A stretch of 64,000 bases of DNA. Source: Streptomyces spiralis (GTDB taxonomy: Bacteria; Actinomycetota; Actinomycetes; Streptomycetales; Streptomycetaceae). The stretch spans positions 1 through 64,000 of the forward strand of contig NZ_BNBC01000006.1 in NCBI RefSeq assembly GCF_014654675.1, given 5' to 3'. Position numbers and translations under genes: made by a program. Positions 31,760 through 44,243 of this stretch are shown here, piece by piece. Under the pieces are notes generated by a model. The model saw only the letters and a program-made list of their open reading frames with translations. It had not been told where the DNA came from and ran no database searches. Position 1 is the stretch's first letter; every line of letters begins with the position of its first letter.

Positions 31760-33037
31760 TCATCGCCCGGTGCCTCCGTAGACGACGGCCTCGTCGCTGT
31801 CGGAGTCGAGCCCGAAGGCGGTGTGCACGGCGCGCACGGCCTCCGGCACGTCGTCCTTGCGGGTGACGACCGAGATGCGGATCTCGGAGGTCGAGATCAG
31901 CTCGATGTTCACGCCCGCGTCGGACAGCGCGGTGAAGAAGTCCGCGGTTACCCCGGGGTTGGTCTTCATACCCGCGCCGACCAGGGAGATCTTGCCGATC
32001 TGGTCGTCGTAGCGAAGGGAGTCGAAGCCGATGCCGGCGCGGTTCTTCTCCAGCGCGTCGATGGCCTTGCGGCCCTCGGTCTTCGGCAGCGTGAAGGAGA
32101 TGTCCGTCAGACCGGTGGAGGCGGCGGACACGTTCTGCACGACCATGTCGATGTTGATCTCGGCATCGGCGATCGTACGGAAGATGGAGGCGGCCTCGCC
32201 CGGCTTGTCGGGCACGCCGACCACCGTGATCTTGGCCTCGGAGGTGTCGTGCGCGACACCGGAGATGATGGCCTGCTCCACCTTCTTGTCCCCTTGCTCG
32301 ATCGGCTCGCTGCTGACCCACGTGCCCTGCAATCCGCTGAAGGAGGAGCGGACGTGGATCGGGATGTTGTAGCGCCGGGCGTACTCCACACACCGGTGGA
32401 GCAGCACCTTCGACCCGGACGAGGCCAGCTCCAGCATGTCCTCGAAGGAGATCCAGTCGATCTTCCGGGCCTTCTTCACCACACGCGGGTCGGCCGTGAA
32501 CACGCCGTCGACGTCGGTGTAGATCTCGCACACCTCGGCGTCGAGGGCGGCGGCCAGAGCGACCGCGGTGGTGTCGGAGCCGCCACGCCCCAGCGTGGTG
32601 ATGTCCTTCTTGTCCTGGCTGACGCCCTGGAAACCGGCGACGATGGCGATGTTGCCCTCGTCCAGCGCGGTCCGGATACGGCCCGGCGTGACGTCGATGA
32701 TCCGGGCTTTGTTGTGGACCGAGTCGGTGATGACACCTGCCTGGCTGCCGGTGAACGACTGGGCCTTGTGACCCAGGTTTTTGATCGCCATGGCCAGCAG
32801 GGCCATGGAGATCCGCTCTCCGGCGGTCAGCAGCATGTCGAGCTCGCGCCCGGCAGGCATCGGGGAAACCTGCTCGGCGAGATCGATCAGCTCGTCCGTC
32901 GTGTCGCCCATCGCGGAAACGACCACGACAACGTCGTTGCCGTTCTTCTTCGCTTCCACGATTCGCTTGGCGACGCGCTTGATGCCCTCGGCATCGGCTA
33001 CGGAGGAGCCTCCGTACTTCTGCACGACAAGGCCCAC
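31760..33037 (-). CDS. ask: Aspartate kinase
   Basis: A 425-residue aspartokinase starting at GTG 33037 ([15 protein letters not shown]); the frame extends 11 codons further upstream without a good start. The kinase domain has [21 protein letters not shown] and [13 protein letters not shown]. The C-terminal 170 residues hold two ACT domains ([36 protein letters not shown]) that give feedback inhibition by lysine plus threonine. It makes aspartyl phosphate for the next gene, asd. In related bacteria an internal start yields a separate beta subunit; I did not find a convincing internal ribosome site. Confidence 0.97.
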   Translation of the reverse strand: MGLVVQKYGGSSVADAEGIKRVAKRIVEAKKNGNDVVVVVSAMGDTTDELIDLAEQVSPMPAGRELDMLLTAGERISMALLAMAIKNLGHKAQSFTGSQAGVITDSVHNKARIIDVTPGRIRTALDEGNIAIVAGFQGVSQDKKDITTLGRGGSDTTAVALAAALDAEVCEIYTDVDGVFTADPRVVKKARKIDWISFEDMLELASSGSKVLLHRCVEYARRYNIPIHVRSSFSGLQGTWVSSEPIEQGDKKVEQAIISGVAHDTSEAKITVVGVPDKPGEAASIFRTIADAEINIDMVVQNVSAASTGLTDISFTLPKTEGRKAIDALEKNRAGIGFDSLRYDDQIGKISLVGAGMKTNPGVTADFFTALSDAGVNIELISTSEIRISVVTRKDDVPEAVRAVHTAFGLDSDSDEAVVYGGTGR

Positions 33038-33307
33038 GTGCGCTCCTCGCTCAGTCCATGTGTATCGCACTTGCGCAGATGCAGTGCGGTCGGCTCAGTC
33101 TATCGAGCGTCCGAATTTTCCCCCTGCGATATCGCATGGTGAGATCTTCGGCGCCCGCCGTTCAGGACGGCTCATGCCCAGGGGACGGGACGGCACTCGG
33201 AACGTGGCCGGGGTCACAGCACGGGGAGAAACCACGGAGAGCAGGGGGAGAACGGAGCCAAACGCCTTCCGCGCGGGGCGGGATCACCGTCCGCCGCCGG
33301 CGTCAGG

Positions 33308-33967
33308 TCACTGCGGCCCGTGCAGGCCCAGCGGGGCCGCGATCTCCTCCGCCATGACCTTGCCCGCCTCGAACTCCAGGGTCTCGTCGCCCATGCCCTG
33401 GTCGGTGTCCAGGCCGTCCAGTTCCTCCAGGGGCTGGTTGAGGCGGACGTGGTTGACGATGGACTGCAGGGCCCGCAGCACGGCGGAGGCCGTCGAGCCC
33501 CAGTTGGAGAAGTAGGAGAACTGCCACCACCACAGGGCCTCGGTGGTGCGGCCCGCGCGGTAGTGGGCCATGCCGTGGCGCAGGTCGGTGACGACGTCGG
33601 CGAGGTCGTCGGAGAGACGGGCCGGGACCGGGGCCCGGCGCGGCTCGTAGGGGTCGAAGACCTCGGAGTACACGTCGATCGGCTCCAGGAGGCGGGCGAG
33701 GTTCTCGCGCAGGATGTCCACGTCCTGCTCCGGGCCGGAGTCGGGCTCGTAACGCTCGTCGGGGACGAAGTCCTCGTGCGCGCCGAGCCGGCCGCCGGCC
33801 AGCAGCAGTTGGGAGACCTCCAGCAGGAGGAACGGCACCGCCGAGTCGGGCTCGTCGCCCCTGGCGACCTCGGCGACCGCGACCAGGAAGCTCTCGACCT
33901 GGTCGGCGATCTGGACCGCGAAGTCGTCCGGATTCTGGCTGGTCGCGTGCAGCGTGGCGTCAGACAT
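33308..33967 (-). CDS. DUF5063 domain protein
   Basis: A 219-residue acidic soluble protein starting ATG 33967, which overlaps the recR stop (ATGTCTGA), so it is translated after RecR. It is mainly helical, with [40 protein letters not shown] as the most conserved-looking region (Trp- and Tyr-rich). DUF5063 proteins sit beside recR throughout Streptomyces but have no assigned role. Co-translation with RecR suggests, but does not show, a link to recombination or repair. The 270 bases to ask hold only its promoter region. Confidence 0.85.
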   Translation of the reverse strand: MSDATLHATSQNPDDFAVQIADQVESFLVAVAEVARGDEPDSAVPFLLLEVSQLLLAGGRLGAHEDFVPDERYEPDSGPEQDVDILRENLARLLEPIDVYSEVFDPYEPRRAPVPARLSDDLADVVTDLRHGMAHYRAGRTTEALWWWQFSYFSNWGSTASAVLRALQSIVNHVRLNQPLEELDGLDTDQGMGDETLEFEAGKVMAEEIAAPLGLHGPQ

Positions 33968-34559
33968 CTAGGAGTCGTCTCCCCTCGAAGGCGCGGCCGA
34001 GGGTCACCTCGTCCGCGTATTCCAGGTCGCCACCCACCGGGAGGCCGCTGGCCAGGCGGGTGACCTTCAGGCCCATGGGCTTGATCATGCGGGCGAGGTA
34101 CGTCGCCGTCGCCTCGCCTTCCAGATTCGGGTCCGTGGCCAGGATGAGCTCCGTGACCGTGCCGTCCGCGAGACGGGCAAGGAGTTCCCGTATCCGCAGG
34201 TCGTCCGGGCCCACGCCCTCGATCGGGCTGATCGCGCCGCCCAGGACGTGGTACCGCCCGCGGAACTCGCGCGTGCGCTCGATGGCGACGACGTCCTTCG
34301 GCTCCTCGACCACGCAGATGACGGACGGGTCGCGGCGGCTGTCGCGGCAGATCCCGCACAGCTCCTCCTGCGCCACGTTGCCGCACGTCGCGCAGAAGCG
34401 GACCTTCGCCTTCACCTCCATCAGGGCCTGGGCGAGCCGCCGTACGTCCGTCGGTTCCGCCTGGAGGATGTGGAAGGCGATCCGCTGGGCGCTCTTGGGA
34501 CCGACGCCGGGCAGCCGCCCCAGCTCGTCGATGAGGTCCTGGACCACGCCTTCGTACAC
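33960..34559 (-). CDS. recR: Recombination mediator protein RecR
   Basis: A 199-residue RecR starting at GTG 34559 ([18 protein letters not shown]); the frame is open further upstream but those residues are not RecR-like. It has the helix-hairpin-helix [15 protein letters not shown], the four-cysteine zinc finger [16 protein letters not shown], and the Toprim domain ([26 protein letters not shown]). With RecF and RecO it loads RecA on gapped DNA. It lies between ybaB upstream and DUF5063 downstream, a conserved order. Confidence 0.97.
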   Translation of the reverse strand: MYEGVVQDLIDELGRLPGVGPKSAQRIAFHILQAEPTDVRRLAQALMEVKAKVRFCATCGNVAQEELCGICRDSRRDPSVICVVEEPKDVVAIERTREFRGRYHVLGGAISPIEGVGPDDLRIRELLARLADGTVTELILATDPNLEGEATATYLARMIKPMGLKVTRLASGLPVGGDLEYADEVTLGRAFEGRRLLDV

Positions 34560-34641
34560 CGGACTGCCGTCCCTTCCCGCGTGTTGCTTCGCTTGGTAAC
34601 CGTAGTGGCCGGGCGGCCCCTCAGAAAGGCACCCCGAGGGG

Positions 34642-34986
34642 TCAGAAAGGCAGCCCGGGGATGCCGCTGCCGCCGCCCAGGCCCTGGGCCAGCGGGCCGA
34701 GCTTCTGCTGCTGCAGCGTCTGGGCGTTCTCATTGGCCGCCTGGACGGCCGCGACGATCAGGTCGGCGAGGGTCTCGGTGTCCTCCGGGTCCACCGCCTT
34801 GGGGTCGATCTTCAGCGCGCGCAGCTCGCCGGCGCCGGTGACGGTGGCCCGCACCAGGCCGCCGCCCGCCTGCCCGTCGACCTCGGTCTGCGCCAGTTCC
34901 TCCTGGGCCCGCTGCAGGTCCTGCTGCATCTTCTGGGCCTGCTGGAGCAGCTGCTGCATGTTGGGCTGGCCACCACCGGGAATCAC
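34642..34986 (-). CDS. YbaB/EbfC nucleoid-associated protein
   Basis: A 114-residue DNA-binding protein of the YbaB/EbfC family. The N-terminal coiled helix ([19 protein letters not shown]) and core ([28 protein letters not shown]) are characteristic. It forms homodimers that bind DNA and in many bacteria is co-transcribed with recR, as here with an 82-base gap. The usual upstream dnaX is not in the window; a divergent SLATT gene takes that place. Confidence 0.93.
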   Translation of the reverse strand: MIPGGGQPNMQQLLQQAQKMQQDLQRAQEELAQTEVDGQAGGGLVRATVTGAGELRALKIDPKAVDPEDTETLADLIVAAVQAANENAQTLQQQKLGPLAQGLGGGSGIPGLPF

Positions 34987-35239
34987 GATCAGCTCCTGCT
35001 TTCGTACGGCATGTCCGGATGTCCGGGCGGAGTATCCCCGCTGGCATGAGCCTACGTGGTCCAGGGAGGTGGCGCCCTGCCACTCTTTCGAGTGAGTCGC
35101 GGGTGGGCCCTATACCTGATCAAGGCCCCCTTCCGGGCGGAAAAGCGAGGCTTCCCTCCTCTTCGCCACCCATTGGGGGGTAGGAAGGGGGCCGGCGCGT
35201 CAGCCAGCGTCACAGACCGTGATCAGTAGGGAGTGCCGG

Positions 35240-35989
35240 GTGGGTCAGCCGGAGATGCAGCCCGAGGGTTCGCGACAGGACGGGCGCGGCGACGGGGCGG
35301 CCAGGCTGCGGCCGGGCGACCTGACCGGGCGGCCGTTCCCGCTCGGCGACTGGGGCGAGCCGGCCGAGCGGCTGGACGAGCTGTACCGGTGGGTGGAGCG
35401 GGGCGCGCTCGAGACCGCGTCCTGGTACCTCGCCGAGCGGGTGTGGAAGCGGCGCGGGGCGCGGGTGCTGCGGTGCGGAGCCACGGTGGGGGCGGTGGCC
35501 GGGGCGGCGCTGCCGCTGCTGGACCTGACGCGGGCCGTCGGTGGAGCGGCGCCCTGGGGATATCTGGCACTGCTGCTGTCCGTGGCGTGCGTCGGCATCG
35601 ACCGGTACTTCGGGGTGACCTCCGGCTGGATAAGGGACGTGGCGACCGCGCAGGCCGTGCAGCGGCGGCTGCAGGTGCTCCAGTTCGACTGGGCGTCCGA
35701 GAACGTACGGGAAGTGCTGGGGCCGGCCGAGGGGACGGCGAGCGAGGCCGCCGAGCGGTGCCTGACGGTCCTGCGGCGGTTCTCGGAGGACGTGACCGAG
35801 CTGGTCCGGACCGAGACGGCCGACTGGATGGTGGAGTTCCGGATCGGCTCCGCGCCGATGGGCCTCCAGTCGGCGGTGTCCGGCGCCGGCCGGTCGGAGG
35901 TGGGGGCCGCCGGAGGCGGGCGCCTTCCGCTGCCGCCGGGGGGTGCCCGGCCCAACATGCCCCGGCAACGCCCCCCGGAGCCGCGCTGA
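35240..35989 (+). CDS. SLATT-domain membrane protein
   Basis: A 249-residue protein from GTG 35240, with AGGGAG 8 bases upstream; GTG 35219 is an alternative. Two closely spaced hydrophobic segments (about 78-95 and 105-122) are followed by a long helical region with YFGVTSGWIRDVATAQAVQRRLQVLQFDW, the layout of SLATT proteins. This superfamily was proposed from comparative genomics to form membrane pores or sensors in conflict and nucleotide-signalling systems. Here it lies alone beside ybaB-recR in a core locus, so a housekeeping role is as likely. The C-terminus is Pro/Gly-rich. Confidence 0.78.
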   Translation: MGQPEMQPEGSRQDGRGDGAARLRPGDLTGRPFPLGDWGEPAERLDELYRWVERGALETASWYLAERVWKRRGARVLRCGATVGAVAGAALPLLDLTRAVGGAAPWGYLALLLSVACVGIDRYFGVTSGWIRDVATAQAVQRRLQVLQFDWASENVREVLGPAEGTASEAAERCLTVLRRFSEDVTELVRTETADWMVEFRIGSAPMGLQSAVSGAGRSEVGAAGGGRLPLPPGGARPNMPRQRPPEPR

Positions 35990-36011
35990 CCGCCCGCCGC
36001 CGTCGCCTCCG

Positions 36012-38456
<2,445 letters not shown>

Positions 38457-38717
38457 GGCTCAGCGCCTCCCCCCGATGCCCGACCGATGTCCGACATCCC
38501 CCGATACACCCCTGCCCAACAGCCCGAGGATAGTGCCGCCACCGGGAGTGACGGAGCGGCCCGGTGTCTACGGTTCCGTAACAGCGGCCCGCCCGTACCG
38601 GCACCAGGCCTCGTCCGTACCCGCATCCCTCTCCCCGACAACCTGTCGCTAAATCCCTCCGAGCGCAGACAGGACGCCCATGCCGGGTCCGCATCCCGGA
38701 CATCTACGCTCGCGGCC

Positions 38718-40100
38718 ATGACCCCTCAGTCCCCTCAGCCCCCGCTGAGCCCCCAGCCGAACCCCGAGGTCGGTGCCGCCGTGAAGGCCGCCGACCGGGC
38801 GCACGTGTTCCACTCCTGGTCCGCGCAGGAGCTCATCGACCCGCTGGCCGTGGCCGGCGCCGAAGGGTCGTACTTCTGGGACTACGACGGCAGGCGCTAC
38901 CTGGACTTCGCCAGCGGGCTCGTCTACACGAACATCGGCTACCAGCACCCGAAGGTCGTCGCCGCGATCCAGGAGCAGGCCGCACGGCTGGCCACGTTCG
39001 CGCCGGCGTTCGCTCTGGAGGCGCGCTCGGAGGCGGCCCGGCTGATCGCCGAGCGGACCCCGGGCGACCTGGACAAGATCTTCTTCACCAACGGCGGCGC
39101 CGACGCCGTCGAGCACGCGGTGCGCATGGCCCGGCTGCACACCGGGCGGCCGAAGGTGCTCTCGGCTTACCGCTCGTACCACGGCGGCACGCAGCAGGCC
39201 GTGAACATCACCGGCGACCCGCGCCGCTGGCCCTCCGACAACGGCACCTCGGGAGTCGTGCACTTCTGGGCTCCCTTCCTCTACCGCTCCCGCTTCTACG
39301 CCGAGACCGAGGAGCAGGAGTGCGCGCGGGCCCTGGAGCACCTGGAGACGACGATCGCCTTCGAGGGGCCGTCGAGCATCGCCGCGATCATCCTGGAGAC
39401 GATCCCCGGGACCGCGGGGATCATGGTGCCGCCGCCCGGCTATCTCGCCGGGGTGCGCGAGCTGTGCGACAAGTACGGGATCGTGTTCGTCCTGGACGAG
39501 GTGATGGCCGGGTTCGGGCGCACCGGTGAGTGGTTCGCGGCGCAGCTCTTCGACGTCGTGCCCGACCTGATGACCTTCGCCAAGGGTGTGAACTCCGGGT
39601 ACGTGCCGCTGGGCGGTGTGGCGATCTCCGGGAAGATCGCCGAGACCTTCGGCAAGCGGGCCTACCCCGGTGGTCTGACGTACTCCGGGCACCCGCTGGC
39701 GTGTGCGGCGGCCGTCGCGACGATCAACGTGATGGCCGAGGAAGGCGTCGTGGAGAACGCGCGGCGGCTCGGCGCCGAGGTGGTGGAGCCGGCGCTGCGC
39801 GAGCTGGCCGAGCGGCACAGCAGCGTCGGCGACGTGCGCGGTGTCGGCATGTTCTGGGCGCTGGAGCTGGTGAAGGACCGCGAGACCCGCGAGCCGCTGG
39901 TGCCGTACAACGCGGCCGGGGAGGCGAACGCGCCGATGGCGGCCTTCGCCGCCGCCGCGAAGGCGAACGGCCTGTGGCCCTTCGTCAACATGAACCGCAC
40001 CCACGTGGTGCCGCCGTGCAACGTGACGGAGGCCGAGCTGAAGGAGGGCCTGGCCGCCCTGGACGCCGCCCTCTCGGTGGCGGACGAGTACACGAAGTAG
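38718..40100 (+). CDS. Class III PLP-dependent aminotransferase
   Basis: A 460-residue omega-aminotransferase from ATG 38718 (MTPQSPQPP); the frame is open far upstream but that is a shadow of the kinase gene. Marks: FFTNGGADAVEHAVRMARLHTG (PLP phosphate), YRSYHGGTQQA, the aspartate in VFVLDEVMAGFGRTG, and the Schiff-base lysine in LMTFAKGVNSGYVPLGG. Family members act on beta-alanine, GABA, ornithine or taurine with pyruvate or 2-oxoglutarate; the substrate cannot be fixed from sequence. A GntR regulator follows 164 bases later on the same strand. Confidence 0.93.
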   Translation: MTPQSPQPPLSPQPNPEVGAAVKAADRAHVFHSWSAQELIDPLAVAGAEGSYFWDYDGRRYLDFASGLVYTNIGYQHPKVVAAIQEQAARLATFAPAFALEARSEAARLIAERTPGDLDKIFFTNGGADAVEHAVRMARLHTGRPKVLSAYRSYHGGTQQAVNITGDPRRWPSDNGTSGVVHFWAPFLYRSRFYAETEEQECARALEHLETTIAFEGPSSIAAIILETIPGTAGIMVPPPGYLAGVRELCDKYGIVFVLDEVMAGFGRTGEWFAAQLFDVVPDLMTFAKGVNSGYVPLGGVAISGKIAETFGKRAYPGGLTYSGHPLACAAAVATINVMAEEGVVENARRLGAEVVEPALRELAERHSSVGDVRGVGMFWALELVKDRETREPLVPYNAAGEANAPMAAFAAAAKANGLWPFVNMNRTHVVPPCNVTEAELKEGLAALDAALSVADEYTK

Positions 40101-40172
40101 CCCGCCGGATCCGGGAAACCCCCGTTCCCGCCTCACTGGGCGGTTGGGGGAACCCGAACGCGTAAGGTGGCG

Positions 40173-40231
40173 TGCTCGTAGACATACGTACGTACGCGAC
40201 CTCGTGGACGTATGTTCGAGGACGACGAGCA
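40173..40231. promoter_or_regulatory. Nested inverted repeats upstream of GntR gene
   Basis: Inner arms ACATACGT (40182-40189) and ACGTATGT (40208-40215) lie inside outer arms TGCTCGT (40173-40179) and ACGAGCA (40225-40231), all centred near 40200. This two-layer dyad lies 34 bases before the GntR start and is a good candidate autoregulatory operator. Confidence 0.6.
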
Positions 40232-40264
40232 TGCCACCGCACGCGTAAGGGAGAGGGCCCGACC

Positions 40265-40966
40265 ATGCCCGGCATCAGCGGCACCCCGGCCGTGACGCGC
40301 AGCACCCTGCGGCAGCAGATCGCGGAGGCGCTTCGGGACGAGGTGCTGGCCGGGCGGCTGCAGCCTGGGCAGGAGTTCACGGTCAAGGAGATCGCCGAGC
40401 AGTACGGGGTGTCCGCGACCCCGGTGCGTGAGGCGCTCGTCGATCTGTCCGCACAGGGCCTGCTGGAGTCGGACCAGCACCGCGGGTTCCATGTGCGCGA
40501 GTACTCGCCGGCCGACTTCCGCGAGATGATCGAGGCCCGCAGCCTGGTCACGGACGGCATGTTCCAGGCCATGGCCGCCGGGAGGGCGGCCCTGCGCGAC
40601 CCGCTGGACCCACGGACGGCGGCCACCCTCGCGGGAGTGCGCCGGCGCGGCGAGGAGGCCCAACGCGCGGCCCGCGCCGGTGACCTGACCGTGCTGATCG
40701 GCTACGACCTGCGCTTCTGGCGCGAGCTCGGCCTGCTGTTCGGCAACTCCCATCTCGCCGACTTCCTGCAGCGGCTGCGCGTGCAGTCCTGGGTGTGCGC
40801 GGTGCAGCACCTGCGCCGGCTCGACGATCTGCGCGGGGTGCTGTGGTCCGGCCATACCGAACTCGTCGACGCACTGGCGAAACGTGACGCCCCGGCGGCC
40901 CGGGCGATCCTCGCCGCGTACAACGCGCACTCCCTCGCCCTGGCCGACCGGATGGCAAGAGCATGA
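40265..40966 (+). CDS. GntR/FadR family transcriptional regulator
   Basis: A 233-residue regulator from ATG 40265 behind AAGGGAGAGG. The winged helix-turn-helix is at about 15-80 (EFTVKEIAEQYGVSATPVREALVDL) and the all-helical FCD ligand domain follows (FREMIEARSLV; the metal-site pattern with HTELVDAL near the end). FCD proteins usually bind small organic acids. Its stop overlaps the glycosyltransferase start by 4 bases (ATGA), so both are co-translated. The nested dyad upstream is its likely binding site. Confidence 0.92.
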   Translation: MPGISGTPAVTRSTLRQQIAEALRDEVLAGRLQPGQEFTVKEIAEQYGVSATPVREALVDLSAQGLLESDQHRGFHVREYSPADFREMIEARSLVTDGMFQAMAAGRAALRDPLDPRTAATLAGVRRRGEEAQRAARAGDLTVLIGYDLRFWRELGLLFGNSHLADFLQRLRVQSWVCAVQHLRRLDDLRGVLWSGHTELVDALAKRDAPAARAILAAYNAHSLALADRMARA

Positions 40967-43467
40967 GCGGATCCGCCCCCGGAGCCGAGGAGCCGTCCGC
41001 CACCGACGCGTCCGCCGCCGACCCGTACGGCGCCCGGGAGCAGTCCGCCGACGCGCCGCCGGTCGAGTTGTCGGTCGTCATCCCCGCCTACAACGAGCAC
41101 GAGCGCCTCGGCCCCACCCTGGACGCCGTCACCACGTATCTCGGCGACAACGAGAGCCGCTTCGGCACCTGGGAGGTCGTCGTCGCCGACGACGGCTCCA
41201 CCGACGGCACCGGCGACCTCGTCACCGTCCGCCGGGACCCGCGGGTCCGGCTCGTCGGCGGCGGGCGCAACCGCGGCAAGGGGCACGCCCTGCGCCTGGG
41301 CGTCGCGGCCACCCGCGGCCGGCGGGTGCTGGTCACCGACGCCGACCTGGCCGCCCCCGTCGAGGAGCTGGAGCGGCTGGACAAGGCGATGGGCGAGGGC
41401 GGCGCCGCCGCGATCGGGTCCCGCTCGGTGCCCGGCGCGACGATAGGCAGCCGCCAGCACCGGGTGCGCGAGCTGATGGGCCGCGCCGGGAACGTCCTCA
41501 TACGCCGTATCGCGGTGCCCGGCATCCGCGACACCCAGTGCGGCTTCAAACTCTTCGACGGCGAGCGGGCCCGCACGGCCTTCGCCGCGTCCCGGCTCAA
41601 CGGCTGGGGCATCGACGTGGAGGTGCTCCAGCACTTCCGGCGCGCCGACTGGCCCGTCACCGAGGTCCCGGTCCGCTGGTCCCACCAGTCCGGTTCCAAG
41701 GTCGGCCCGCTCGACTACGGCCGGGTCCTCGCCGAACTCGCCCGTCTCAAGGCGCGCACCACCCGGCGCGCCGACGTCCTCGCGGTCCTCGCCTTCCTGG
41801 TGATGGCGGTGGTGCTGTACTCAGGCCGGCTGACCGACCCCGGTCACCGCTACCTCCCCGACTCGCTCCAGGACCAGAACCAGTGGGAGTGGTTCTTCGC
41901 GGTCACCGCGGACAGCGTGGCCCACTTGCGCAACCCCCTCTTCACCGACCTCCAGGGCTTTCCCGACGGCGTGAACCTCATGGCCAACACGGTCATGCTG
42001 GGCCTGTCCGTCCCCTTCGCCCCCATCACGCTCGCCTTCGGCCCGGCGGTCTCGCTCAGCGTGTGCATGGCCCTGGGTCTGGCCGCGACCGCCGCCGCCT
42101 GGTACTGGCTGATCGTCAAACGGGTCGTACAGAACCGGGGAGCGGCCTTCGTCGGCGCCTCGCTTGCCGCGTTCGCCCCGCCGATGGTCAGCCACGCCAA
42201 CGCGCACCCGAACTTCGTGATCCTGTTCATGATCCCACTGATCGTCGACCGCGCGCTGCGGCTGTGCGAGGGCACCCGGGTCCGCCGGGACGGGATCGTG
42301 CTGGGGCTGCTCACGGCGTACCAGATCTTCCTGGGCGAGGAGCCGCTGCTGCTCGCGGCGATCGGCATGACGCTGTTCGCCGCCGCCTACGGCATGGCGA
42401 ACAGGGAGGCGGCGAAGGCGGCCTGGCGGCCACTGCTGAAGGGCCTGCTCATCGCCGGGGCGGTCTGTCTGCCGATCGTCGCCTTCCCGCTGTACTGGCA
42501 GTTCGCGGGCCCGCAGAGCTACAAGAGCGTGCTCCACGGCGACAACGCGGGCAACAGCCCCCTGGCCCTGCTCTCCTTCGCCGAACGCTCCCTGTTCGCG
42601 GGCGACGCCACACGGGCCGACGCCCTGTCCCTCAACACCACCGAGCAGAACGCCTTCTACGGCTGGCCACTGGTCCTGCTCGCCTTCGGGATCGTCGTAC
42701 GGCTGTGGGAGCAGGCGCTGGTGAAGGCGCTGGCGGTGACGGCGGTCGGCGCGGCGTTCCTCTCCCTGGGACCGAAGTTCCGCCTGCCGATGACCGACAC
42801 GGTCTACCCCGGCCCGTGGGCCCTGCTCGCCCACAAGCCGCTGTTCGAGTCGGTCATCGAGGGCCGGGTCGCGATGATCTGCGCCCCCGCGCTCGGCATG
42901 CTGCTCGCGCTCGCCCTGGCCCGGCTGTCGGCGACCCGCAAGGTCAGCACGCTCTACGCCGGTCTGATGGCCGTCGCCCTCGCGCTGCTGCCGCTGGTGC
43001 CCGCCCCGCTGAAGGCGGTGGACCGCGAGCCGGTGCCGGCGTTCATCGCGGACGGCATGTGGAAGCCGTACGTCCGCGACGGCGAGTCACTCGTCCCGGT
43101 GCCGCTGCCCGACCCGGGCGCGGCCGAGGCCCTGCACTGGCAGACCGCGGCCCACCTGGGCTTCAAGCTCCCCGGCGGCTACTACAACGGCCCCTGGGGC
43201 CCCGACCGCATCGGCATCTACGGCGCCTCCCCGCGCTACACCTCCAACCTGCTGCGGGACGTGCGCTACACCGGCGTGGTGCCCACCATCGGCGAGAACT
43301 GGCGGGCCCAGGCCCGGCAGGACTTCGCCTACTGGCACGCGGGCGCCCTGGTCCTCGCGCCGCAGCCCAACGACGGCCCGCTGCGCAAGGCGATCACCGC
43401 GCTGGTGGGCCGTCCGGGGAAGTGGACGGGCGGGGTGTGGGTATGGGACCTGCACGAGGGGAGCTGA
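40963..43467 (+). CDS. Family 2 glycosyltransferase fused to a polytopic membrane domain
   Basis: An 834-residue fusion. Residues about 35-265 are a GT2 domain like dolichyl-/polyprenyl-phosphate glucosyltransferase: ELSVVIPAYNEHERLGPTL, VVVADDGSTDGT, DADLAAPVEEL and DTQCGFKLFDG. Residues 275-660 have about ten membrane helices like a GT-C or YfhO-type transferase, followed by an extracytoplasmic tail of about 170 residues. The N-terminal part could make polyprenyl-phosphate-hexose inside, and the C-terminal part could use it outside, for cell-wall or protein glycosylation. Joining both steps in one chain is notable. It is co-translated with the GntR gene. Confidence 0.88.
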   Translation: MSGSAPGAEEPSATDASAADPYGAREQSADAPPVELSVVIPAYNEHERLGPTLDAVTTYLGDNESRFGTWEVVVADDGSTDGTGDLVTVRRDPRVRLVGGGRNRGKGHALRLGVAATRGRRVLVTDADLAAPVEELERLDKAMGEGGAAAIGSRSVPGATIGSRQHRVRELMGRAGNVLIRRIAVPGIRDTQCGFKLFDGERARTAFAASRLNGWGIDVEVLQHFRRADWPVTEVPVRWSHQSGSKVGPLDYGRVLAELARLKARTTRRADVLAVLAFLVMAVVLYSGRLTDPGHRYLPDSLQDQNQWEWFFAVTADSVAHLRNPLFTDLQGFPDGVNLMANTVMLGLSVPFAPITLAFGPAVSLSVCMALGLAATAAAWYWLIVKRVVQNRGAAFVGASLAAFAPPMVSHANAHPNFVILFMIPLIVDRALRLCEGTRVRRDGIVLGLLTAYQIFLGEEPLLLAAIGMTLFAAAYGMANREAAKAAWRPLLKGLLIAGAVCLPIVAFPLYWQFAGPQSYKSVLHGDNAGNSPLALLSFAERSLFAGDATRADALSLNTTEQNAFYGWPLVLLAFGIVVRLWEQALVKALAVTAVGAAFLSLGPKFRLPMTDTVYPGPWALLAHKPLFESVIEGRVAMICAPALGMLLALALARLSATRKVSTLYAGLMAVALALLPLVPAPLKAVDREPVPAFIADGMWKPYVRDGESLVPVPLPDPGAAEALHWQTAAHLGFKLPGGYYNGPWGPDRIGIYGASPRYTSNLLRDVRYTGVVPTIGENWRAQARQDFAYWHAGALVLAPQPNDGPLRKAITALVGRPGKWTGGVWVWDLHEGS

Positions 43468-43547
43468 CGGCACCCGCACCGACTACCCTTCCCTGACCGC
43501 GTTTTCCCGACCGTGTCGTGTGCTTCACACTGGATGAGGAGCCCTCT

Positions 43548-44198
43548 TTGGCCTGTGACCTGTGGCTGGTACCGCTCGTCGACGTGTTGTGCCACACCCC
43601 CGACAACCCGTTCGCCGAGGAACTCGCGCAGTACAACAAGGTGCTGGCCGAGAACGGGCTCCCGCCCGTGCCGGTGTACCAGTACATGCCGGGCCTGTCC
43701 GGTGAGGTCGCGCCGGTGGCCGGCTTCGACTACGACGCACTGCACTTCCTGCGCCGCTCCTACCTCCTTCAGGTGTGCGGCCTGCCGCTGACCCCGGTCG
43801 ACGAACTGGGCGGCGACTACGAGCAGCTGCTGGAGATGTTCGAGTCCACGGCCCAGCAGTCCCACCTGGTCTGGCACTACGACCACGCGGGCGCGTACGT
43901 CCCCCTGGACTTCCCCCAGCCGCTGTCCAACGACGAACTCCTGGCGAGCGGCGGCCCACTGGGTTCCTCCCAGGCCCTGCTGCGCGAGCTGGAACACGTC
44001 GCCCCGGCCATCGGCATCGACCCGGCCAACCCCCCGGCGGCCCCGGCACCCCCACCCGCCCCCACGGAACTGGAACAACCGGCCGCCCCCGCCCCCTACG
44101 ACCCCAGCCCCTTCGCCCGCGAACGCCATGTCTGGCTCGGCCTCCATGCTGCGGCGACCCGAAGCCTGGCCCAGGGCTCGATGATCGTCTTCAGCTGA
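43548..44198 (+). CDS. Hypothetical conserved protein
   Basis: A 216-residue soluble protein. The start TTG 43548 has ATGAGGAG 7 bases upstream and is preferred over the upstream GTG in frame. The first 150 residues have a folded, acidic, aromatic-rich composition (DLWLVPLVDVLCHTPDNPF, QQSHLVWHYDHAGAYVPLDF). A Pro/Ala-rich linker follows, then a short tail (ERHVWLGLHAAATRSLAQGS). I do not recognise the family. It follows the glycosyltransferase by 80 bases and may share its transcript. Confidence 0.7.
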   Translation: MACDLWLVPLVDVLCHTPDNPFAEELAQYNKVLAENGLPPVPVYQYMPGLSGEVAPVAGFDYDALHFLRRSYLLQVCGLPLTPVDELGGDYEQLLEMFESTAQQSHLVWHYDHAGAYVPLDFPQPLSNDELLASGGPLGSSQALLRELEHVAPAIGIDPANPPAAPAPPPAPTELEQPAAPAPYDPSPFARERHVWLGLHAAATRSLAQGSMIVFS

Positions 44199-44243
44199 GA
44201 GCGGCCGGCCGGATCACCGTGCCGGCCGCCCCGCGCTCGTCGG

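Noticed and set aside
34987..35239. Riboswitch or signal-recognition RNA next to ybaB
   Set aside because: No conserved helical core could be drawn, and the gap is short and divergent; it is probably just promoters.
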